The position numbers and the translations under genes are program-made. From Pseudofabraea citricarpa (lineage: Eukaryota; Ascomycota; Leotiomycetes; Helotiales; Dermateaceae): a stretch of 64,000 nucleotides of DNA. This document shows positions 56,069 to 64,000 of this stretch, piece by piece; the first letter of the stretch is position 1, and each line of letters opens with the position of its first letter. The stretch covers positions 558,001-622,000 of the forward strand of contig JAPWGK010000023.1 in assembly GCA_029641185.1 (NCBI GenBank), read 5' to 3'. The notes below the pieces were generated by a model, which was given only the letters and a program-made list of their open reading frames with translations, searched no databases and was not told the origin of the DNA.

Positions 56069-56360
56069 GTACAACACGTTTTAAGTCTGATGAGGCTTCA
56101 TAAGTTCAGCACGAGTTACACATGATAATAACAATATCAATAGAAATAAAACGGCACCTAGCAATAGAATATTCAAAAGGACAAAAGAAAACCGTAATTC
56201 CCGTAAATCCAGAAACTTACACGTGTTAAAGTAAGAGCAGCTTATGTTATGTATGCTTAAGTTCTGCGACAGGTGCTTCTATCTTTCTTGTTCATTCATT
56301 ATCATGTGTAGCGTATTCTGAACTCCTGAAGCCTCATCAGACTTATAAAAACAGTACTCT
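56069..56360. mobile_element. MITE-like element with ~55-bp inverted repeats
   Basis: The left arm at 56078-56130 and right arm at 56298-56352 are imperfect inverted repeats sharing AAGTCTGATGAGGCTTCA, GTTCAG and ACACATGATAAT. The 167-bp interior has no coding potential. A non-autonomous transposon is the simplest reading. I could not identify a clean target-site duplication, so outer limits are approximate. Confidence 0.6.
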
Positions 56361-57114
56361 TAATTGACAAGATAGCAAAGTAAGGAGGGCAAGCAAGCAA
56401 GTATATCTCTGTAAATATTATTCGAACTGCGAAAGATAGTACTAGCCGGAGAGAGCAACAAAATGCAATCTCATCTCCTTAACAAAGTAAAAATAAAAGT
56501 AACTATACTATTTCTATCACTCCATCTGTACTATAACGGTTCGCGTACCTAGAAACAAATTGGAAGTCAGAAGCGAATTTTCAACTCGACCTTGATAGAT
56601 AATATCCGCCTATAATAACAGGACCGGAGAGTTGCTCACTTCATATTCAAAAAGGATGGATTAGATTGAATCATCTCAGTCTCCACTACTTTTCTGGTTG
56701 TTGAGTTATCGATGAGCCAAGCAGGCCACGTGAGCGGGGAATGTCAGCAAATGCCAAATGCCGTCCTTTTGGTGATTTGTCCGCTCATAGTGACATAATA
56801 GCAATAGGACTAAGCCTGATTAGTAACAACAAGAAACACCAAGAGTTCATAGTGGAGAAGTACCACTACTTGACCTATGAAGCATCATATGTCAAAAATA
56901 CTTGACATGTACGTTTATGTCATTGTTCTTGGAACTTCCAGTACCACAGTTCTTAAATCCGGATGTATAAGTAACATTACATGGGTATAGGGTAGCTAAA
57001 AAGACCAAATCTGCCTTCGAGGTTGAAAATGCCTCAATTCGGTTCTGGAGACAACCTGACTGGCAACATATGCCGAATTTTACTTTGATTCAAAATTAAT
57101 TTGCCCTTTTCGAA

Positions 57115-58087
57115 ATGTCTCAGCTTGTATGGCTCATCACTGGATGCTCCTCGGGATTTGGAGAACAATTCGTCCACGGCATTCTCGCACGCGGAGACAA
57201 GGTGATCGCGACAGGTCGTAAACTAGAGAAACTGAAGCATCTAGAGCAGGAAGGTGCTGCTATACTGCAACTCGATGTCACTGATAGTGAGCCAAATATA
57301 CGCGACACAATTGCAAAGGCCAACAGCATATATGGAAAGATTGATGTGCTGGTGAACAATGCAGCTTATATTTCAATTGGCACTTTGGAAGATCTCGAGT
57401 TTGTGACTTCTAAGCTCGCTTGAGTCTTTGAGAACTTGCTCACATTTTAGCAGATACGAAGATTTCCTCGCCCAATTTGACACCAACGTGTTCGGTACAA
57501 TCAAAGTGACTCGCGCACTTCTACCTTACCTTCGACAGCAACAAACAGGAACAATAATTTTCATCGGCTCCCTCTCAGGATGGCAAGGAAATGCAGGCGT
57601 CAGCGCATACGCAGGCAGCAAATTCGCACTTGAAGGTAACTTTCCTCAGCCTCTTTTGAGATTCCTTAATATGTCTTACTAACCACAATTTTGTGTAACA
57701 GGAATGGTTGAAAGTCTTTGGCAAGAAACTTCCCACCTGGGAATCAAGCCTCTCTTGATCGAACCAGGCAGGTTCCGAACTAAGATTCTTTCTAAAGGCA
57801 ACATGAAATCTGTTAAATCCAGCATCCCGGAATACACAAACTTATCCAACGCTATCTTCGATGCACTCGCTAAAGATGACCAAGTGCAAGCAGGTGACCC
57901 AGTGAAACTCGTGGATATTATTCTGGACCTAGTGCGTAAGGAAGGTATTGCTGAGGGAAGGGATATTCCTTTTCGACTTCCACTGGGTAATGACGTTTAT
58001 GAAGACATAAAAGTCAAGTGTGAGGAAACTTTAAAATTATTGAAGGATTGGGAGCCTACTATCAGGAGTGCAGATCGTGTAGAGTAG
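57115..58087 (+). CDS. Short-chain dehydrogenase/reductase (retinol-dehydrogenase-like)
   Basis: Exons 57115-57398, 57451-57635 and 57702-58087 total 855 nt and 284 residues. The dinucleotide loop is GCSSGFG (WLITGCSSGFGEQFV), with ATGRKLEKL at the cofactor-specificity position (Arg favours NADP), LDVTD, VLVNNAAY (Ala for Gly in NNAG), SLSGWQG and the catalytic YAGSK. The C-terminus PLLIEPGRFRT is typical of this fungal SDR subgroup, often annotated as oxidoreductases acting on retinol- or sterol-like substrates. The exact substrate is unknown. Confidence 0.88.
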
Positions 58088-61000
58088 ATCCGGTTGGATC
58101 AAATCGAGGCTAATTATTCCTTTGTCGCACTACATTCAGCGATTTGCAGTGCTTTGCATGATGGTTAATCCCATCCAGTAGCATATTAAGTAAATTCTAG
58201 AGTCCTCGGAAATATGACAAAGGCTGCTGCTCGGCATATCTGAAGAGTTCCCACCAGTAACTACATGATTATCAAATATTTAATGCTAAAATATTAGGAC
58301 GTTCGCTTCTGGAGTCTGCTAAATTGCTATCCTTTGCGAGGTGACGAGAGTATCGAACTCGCCAATATGCTCTTGAACATTGTTTTGTAAACTTTGTCGC
58401 GGGACCACCGATGCCGATTCAGATGGGATTGGATTAAACATAAAGTGGGGTGACCTTCGGTTCATAGCCTCGGTCCAAAGGAGTGTGATTTCTTATTGCA
58501 TCTGCACATGGAGTTTGGAAAGTAAGCACTCGGGCAGTTACCTTTTTAAGGTTAAAATTTTACCAGCACCCTTCACCGCTTCGCGGGTGATAAATAACCA
58601 TGACGGTTTTTTTTTATATAGATTGACTTCTTACTATAATATACTACCTTGTAATACCTAGGTACCTGGGTAAATGACTATGCTAAATAAGCGACTTTTT
58701 ATAGATCAAATGATGATATGCAATATTCAGCCTTTTGAAGATTGAATATATATAATGATTTAAGTATAAACATTGATCGTTTTACGCCAAATTCAGATAA
58801 AATTGGCAGAATTTGGCATTGGCGCCAAGAAAGATCATCTTCCTCCTTTCCCTTTTCACGTTATACTACGCGGGTGACACGGAACTTGGCTTGTTTTTTT
58901 TTAACCGAATACCTAAATGATTAAATCAATCACCCTTGTATAAGAATGAGAAGAAAATAAAGTTCTTTACACTGTGTCACTTGGAGTTTTAAACTTATAC
59001 CAATATTATAGGCCTGATGGTCGAAGATGTAAACATGAGACTTCTTTGGGATCAAAAGAACCGGCCAATTTCCGGCTCATCCGAACATATGCATCACCAT
59101 GTCCATGTGATAGTGATGTTTAGTATTCGAGATTGTTGATAGAGACTATTATGTTATGCGAAAGCGTTATTCAAAGCGCTCAACCAATCTTATAATCCCA
59201 CGAACTAGAAAGCTTTGTGAAGATGGGCGCAGACAGGCCAACCATTTTGACTTCAGTAGTTTCTTGGGATGCGGGGTCTTAGCCGTTTATCGCCTATAAT
59301 CCACCACGTCATGCAGAAATTTCCAATATGGAGATCACTGTGCCTGAAGGTGGGGAGTCTTGGCCTCACAAGCTTGAGTTTAGACGACCGCCTGCCTTCA
59401 GTTTATCAGCTGGACTCGCCCATACAACCATAATAACTCCTATAATCTTGTTTTGCTGTAGGCAACAGCAGCGGAGCTATCTACGGTGGATGCAACGTTT
59501 GATTTGCCTTGTTATCATCACTATACCTGATGTCTGTCCTCGGGATTAGCTGACAAATGAGAAATACGATTATCTGCACCTCTTAGCAGCTCTCCACCTT
59601 TTTTAATCCATTTCTAGCAGAGAGCGCTTCTGTTTTGGGGGATCTCTGCTTTCTACAGTCCTATTCAGGCAACCCCGAAGGTTGTGGAAGATAAACGGTT
59701 TAAGAACGTGCCTCATAATTCTGGAAACTAAGGTTCAGATCGGTACCTAAGTGATCAACAGATTTTCCTTTGCCGACAGACCCGTTCGGTCTATCGCTAG
59801 CTGATTTGCTAACAGCTTTCTGACCGAGCTCTTGGTTTCCGGAGGATATTTCCCAGCAACCATACGGGTCAAGAACCGTTTCCCTAGTACCTAACACTGT
59901 CCCAGGATTCTGACTGCTTTCGTAAATGAGCCCCGCTTTTAACAGATCTACGTGATAGACACCGTTCTAGTCTTGCCAAGATAAAGTGTAAACCGTTATC
60001 TTGTTTCTCCATAATTAATCCATACGAGTTTGCCAAATTTCCAGTTTTCAATGCAGGCGCTTACTCCAAGAAATCCAAATAGGAAAGAGAAGAACACTTG
60101 GATAAACTGGGTTGGTCCCGCGAGGATGCCAGATGCAGATCTGCCGCTGTCACATTGCGGGGTACGGCATTGGAATCCCTTTTCGTTGCTGCAGCGTTTT
60201 CAGCTGCGCCAGACTATTGCAATCCCACAATTCCACCCACTAATGCATTGTAACCGTGAGCCATTTGGATCATGCACGTCAGCCGCACCACTCGTGCATT
60301 TGCTCTATTAGCCGCCGTTCAATGGTGAGATTAAGCGACGACCCGCTGTGTCGGGTGAGTCCATGGCCAATGATTCTTTTGCGGTATTTTGTAAGGCTAA
60401 TGGGAGACGGGATGCTTCTGTCTCGGTGAACGACCAGACTATGGCTGAGATATGTAACTCATGGGACAGCGTTATGTTGGACAGTAATATCTTAGGACGT
60501 GTGCTGGGTTGGACAGGATTCCACAAGATGGTCGTCATCAAGCGATGTTCGGAGCGTCGACTACGCCCGGAGAGAAGCCATTGTGTCTAGATTCTTGTAC
60601 GCTCGTATTCATGAAAATCGGAAGATCGGTCATCTGCAAGGCCATCGAATCATAAATCATCATACTTTTATTCTGGAAACCACGATTGGGTACTCCGCAT
60701 GCTTTGTTCAACATGGCACTAACCTTTGGTTGTTCTACAGTTCGCTATACCTACCTAGCCAGGGCACACAAAGATGATGCATGTCCCAGACATCGATACA
60801 GTAGCCTGGTAGAGGACTACATCATGCAATGCAGAATGTTCAAGACTTCATGCAACTCGTGACAGCCTCAAGTATTACAGGGGCGACGGGTATGCTAAAC
60901 AAAAGTTCCGAAAGCATGGCTGAGTTGCTAAGAAATTTACTGCATCTCGCTCTAACCAATGGTATTTTAAGCCGAACACGAGCATGATGGTCAGACCTTT

Positions 61001-62435
61001 CACCGTTTAATAATTACAGGTCAAGCTGCACATCCTCTTTTTTCTGTCTCGTGGGTTCCCATATAAAGCCCCCTGACATCATGCTTGTTTTTGACTTCCA
61101 CGGCTTGATACATTTTCTTTTGGCTAAACTTAACGCAGGACGATGATCATTAGTTCCAGACTTCTTGATGTGTTACCTTGCATATATTAAAGTTTATGTT
61201 AGCGTCTCTACAGCAGCTAGATTATAGGGGAAAGATGGAAAGGGCTAAATCAGCTGATAATAAGCAGGCGACTAATAATTGGTTAAGAAACCAGCGTTCA
61301 TACAGTTACAACTCTTAGGTAATTGTACGACAATGAAAAGTATCTTTGAAAAGCCAGCATGAAGTCATAAGCAAAGCCCTCTTTCTCTTTGCCTCCCTCG
61401 TGTTGTTTTTGGGTTTCTCTACTTGAAATGGCACCGGTATCACAAAGCATGGCCAATCGTTAACGCCTCAACATTTAAAATACCTTACGTCATCTGATTT
61501 CAGTACTTTCAGTACTTGGGGATTTACTGTCCATACAGCTGAAAGAGGTGTATTAGAAGAAGGAAATAGCAACAAGATGGCTAAAGTAGATTGCTGCAAC
61601 TGTTGCAGGGTAAAATTCCCTCTTAATTAAACTGACATGCTGTCTCTCGTCTATTTGCCAAGTATCCCCTGACTTATACAGAACGTGATTTTCTGACTGT
61701 CATGTATGACCACCTCACCATTTTTGCATTCTGCTGTGCCCCACTTAGTGAAGATCCTGTTCTCCTAATCTCCCATCGCCCGAGACCGCATTTCAGAGGC
61801 TATCCTCAATTCCTGAGGAATACTTACACGAGCTTTCAGCACCGTAAAGCCAATCATCTCCTCGTGCTGGTGTGGAAAGCTCTCCACCAAAATGCAAACC
61901 AATGGCTCTTGCAGCCATCAGAATAAGTTTTTCTCGTAGATATGCATGAGAGAGAAAACAAACTACATCAGTGGCTTGTCAGCGTTAAAATTTGGCAGCG
62001 TGGTCCTCAGCCGCTCAGTTCTGTCAGGACAACCCATAGGATCATGAGCCATCCGGCTGAATTAATGCCCTCGAGACCCTCTCTTGTCCTTGAAAACAGA
62101 AGCGCCATTTAAGCACGATGTCGACGGTGGCTTTCACGCTGCAACTAAAGATTCTTGCTGCGCAACTCCTCCGCGTTGTTCGAAACAGCTCACAAGTTGG
62201 ATCACGGTTGAGGAAAGATCAGCGCTGTATGAATTTTTCAGTCTGCCCACTGTGGCCCGTCTAGACCAAGAAGACTTCTACCAATTCATCCCAAGAAGTC
62301 TATAAAAGGGACTGGTTCTCCCTCCAGAAGCACATCATCAACAGCAGCTATCACATCATCTTCTTCACTACCAATCAATCACTCAATCAATCACTCAAAC
62401 TTCCTTCGCTTCACCCCAAAAACCCAATCATCAAA
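58088..62435. other. 4.3-kb gene desert upstream of hydrophobin
   Basis: I found no protein-coding gene, tRNA or recognisable transposon in this stretch. Frames such as 60348-60590 lack domains or neighbours to splice to. The dinucleotide texture is ordinary, not RIP-like. The right end holds the hydrophobin TATA box and leader. The stretch could be regulatory or carry non-coding transcripts. Confidence 0.5.
62301..62308 (+). promoter_or_regulatory. TATA box of hydrophobin gene
   Basis: TATAAAAG lies 135 bp before the hydrophobin ATG. A leader with repeated CAATCACT units follows (about 62373-62398). It fits a strongly expressed, developmentally regulated gene. Confidence 0.6.
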
Positions 62436-62760
62436 ATGCAATTCTCATCCATCCTCTCCATCGTTGCTCTCACCAGCATCGTTCAAGCCGTTCCCACTGG
62501 AACCCCAAGTGGAGTGAGTTACTCTATCTCATGAAGCCATCGCCAACATCCGATGCTAACAGTAAATCTAGAGCTGCTCAGTTGATCAGACGGAATACTG
62601 CTGCAACCAAGTCGGCCTCCTCGGCTTGATCAGCTTGGAGTGTCTTCTCACTTCCGTCCTCGGAAACACCTGCAGTGCTCAGACTATCTGCTGCGCTCCT
62701 GGAGCCACTTGCACAAATGTTGATGGAACTACCATCATCATTCCAATCAAGATCCTCTAA
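62436..62760 (+). CDS. Hydrophobin (small secreted, eight-cysteine)
   Basis: Two exons (62436-62513, 62572-62760; intron 58 bp) total 267 nt and 88 residues. Residues 1 to about 19 (MQFSSILSIVALTSIVQAV) are a signal peptide. The mature part has eight cysteines in the hydrophobin order C, CC, C, C, CC, C: spacing C-x7-CC-x12-C-x9-C-x5-CC-x5-C. The x5 before the second CC fits class I, but the x12 loop between the third and fourth cysteines is shorter than usual for class I and close to class II. Hydrophobins self-assemble at air-water interfaces and coat hyphae and spores. It stands alone beside a long gene-free region. Confidence 0.88.
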
Positions 62761-64000
62761 ATGTCTCACCAACAAGCCGAATCTTTTCTGAGTTTGCTTC
62801 AGAGAAGGTAAAGAGTCACGAGGAGTGCTGTGAAGTTTGATTTGTCTTTGATTCTGATTGAATGTATTTTCTTTGGATGGAGATGAAATGTATGGATAGC
62901 TGTGGATAGTTGCCGGTGATTGCGGGTGAGATTTGATGATTGTGTGGATTTTGGGGTTTCTGTCAGCAGTAAATTACACTCGTTTATGTTGCATTCCGTA
63001 CATAATTACTTTTTACCTTGTGATTATTCCCAGTGATATATTCTACTACCATCTCTGAGCATCCCCGGAGAATTCTCCCCGCCCTGGTAATTTGAAGGCT
63101 AGAGTTCTCGTCAAAGAGACATTGCTTTTCCATTTGCCCCTGATCGACATCAATTAAGCGAGCGAACAATAATCGCCTATTTCCCAACTACCATTTTATC
63201 TTTATCATAAATTACTTATAGACAGTGCTCTGGTACCTGAGAATAAATATCTAGTTGTTTTTATAGGTGCGAATAAAGAACTCGATTAAATACACAGCCT
63301 CCTAGATATAAATTTGGGATTCCCACTTTCCTACCCTCAGTCGCTTATATTTCGAGAAAGCATACCTCGAATATCATGTATTGCAACTTCAACGATTAGT
63401 ATGACAGGACAACTTAAACTCACTTTATCTAAGTATATGAGTAGCAGTCTACGAGTGACTGACCGACATCAGTAGTATGGTGTTCTGAGCCAATCCGTAA
63501 TCCATTTCGGACATTAAATCAGTAATCAGGAACTTGAAAAAACAGAATGTCTGCAAGTAAAGCTTCAATGTACATGCATCCAATCTGATGTCTACTAATC
63601 AAACCAACAATCAAAATCAAGATCCAACAGCTGCAATCTGTCACTCCCAGAGGGTACAAGAAGTCAAAATAAAAATAAAAGGAAAGAAAAAAAGACTTTT
63701 CCATCATGGCCTGCTAGCCCCAAACCTATTCTGGCATGATCCGATCACGCCAGATTTCCCTCCCCCAATAAGCACGCACATTCAGTCTCTCATTCATTTT
63801 CCCAGAAGGGGAAAACCCCAAGAGGAGAATCAAAACATCTTTTCCCCTCTAGCTTTCTCTAGTTCTTTTTCCCTCCGCCCGTAAAAAGAATGACCTGCAT
63901 GAAGAATAAAAATAAATACCGACCTAACACCGAGAGGTGCCCAACAAGTTAGAACTAGCTTCCAATAAAGCCTCTCTCTGCAGGCCACACTCACTTTCTC
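62761..64000. other. 3' flank, no gene recognised
   Basis: AT-rich sequence after the hydrophobin gene to the window edge. Small frames (for example 63588-63884) lack recognisable features. A pyrimidine-rich strip near 63820-63880 may be a leader of a gene beyond the edge. Confidence 0.4.

Larger units (their letters stand above)
54982..57114. other. Gene-poor region with regulator relic and MITE-like element
   Basis: This 2.1-kb region contains a decayed fungal-TF-domain fragment (55647-55904) and an inverted-repeat element (about 56069-56360). The rest shows no recognisable gene. The right end is the promoter of the next SDR. Confidence 0.5.

Noticed and set aside
58340..58380. Possible tRNA because of a TCGAACTC-like block
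   Set aside because: No matching acceptor stem or A-box could be folded around it.
63588..63884. 98-codon frame near the right edge
   Set aside because: Low-complexity Asn/Lys/Pro content without homology or splice support.
1..64000. CRISPR arrays or bacterial-type operons
   Set aside because: No spaced direct repeats of that kind exist, and gene structure is eukaryotic throughout.

Overview
The window is nuclear DNA of a filamentous ascomycete (Pezizomycotina). The evidence is short introns (mostly 44-103 bp) with CTNAY-type branch points, Zn2Cys6 regulators, a hydrophobin, a UVDE-type repair endonuclease, a 2EXR protein and a Tc1/mariner copy saturated with RIP-type mutations. Protein styles fit Leotiomycetes, but that placement is an inference. 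I rebuilt about 50 introns by joining exons in frame, so most genes below are multi-exon models whose total length is a multiple of three.

Layout. 0-8 kb: a Zn2Cys6 regulator running off the left edge, the TFIIH subunit gene TFB2, a divergent very intron-rich hotdog thioesterase, and a Myb/SANT-like gene. 8-20 kb: a sugar transporter, a DUF8035-type SR-rich protein, UV-damage endonuclease (UVE1) and a secreted beta-propeller phytase. 20-34 kb: an oxidoreductase-rich stretch with two SDRs, an orphan gene, a Gfo/Idh/MocA dehydrogenase, a DsbA-like protein, a Zn2Cys6 regulator, a divergent NAD(P)-binding protein and an FAD monooxygenase. This looks like a catabolic or secondary-metabolism neighbourhood with its own regulator. 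33.6-37.0 kb is a gene-poor AT-rich gap. 37-42 kb: methionine synthase and a quinone-oxidoreductase-like gene.

42-48 kb holds the most striking object. One large gene encodes a composite protein (N-terminal uncharacterised domain, helical-barrel-like middle, C-terminal CorA-like membrane domain). It is split inside an exon by a 1,331-bp mariner element with TA target duplications. Removing the element and one TA gives an unbroken frame of 1,439 codons except for one TAA, which lies 128 bp from the element edge and sits in a context expected of RIP leakage.

48-64 kb: a 2EXR protein, a small helical protein beside an Hsp70-like ATPase, an orphan membrane protein, a decayed regulator fragment, a MITE-like inverted repeat, a third SDR, a 4.3-kb gene desert and a small hydrophobin with a clear TATA box. 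No rRNA, tRNA or CRISPR was recognised.
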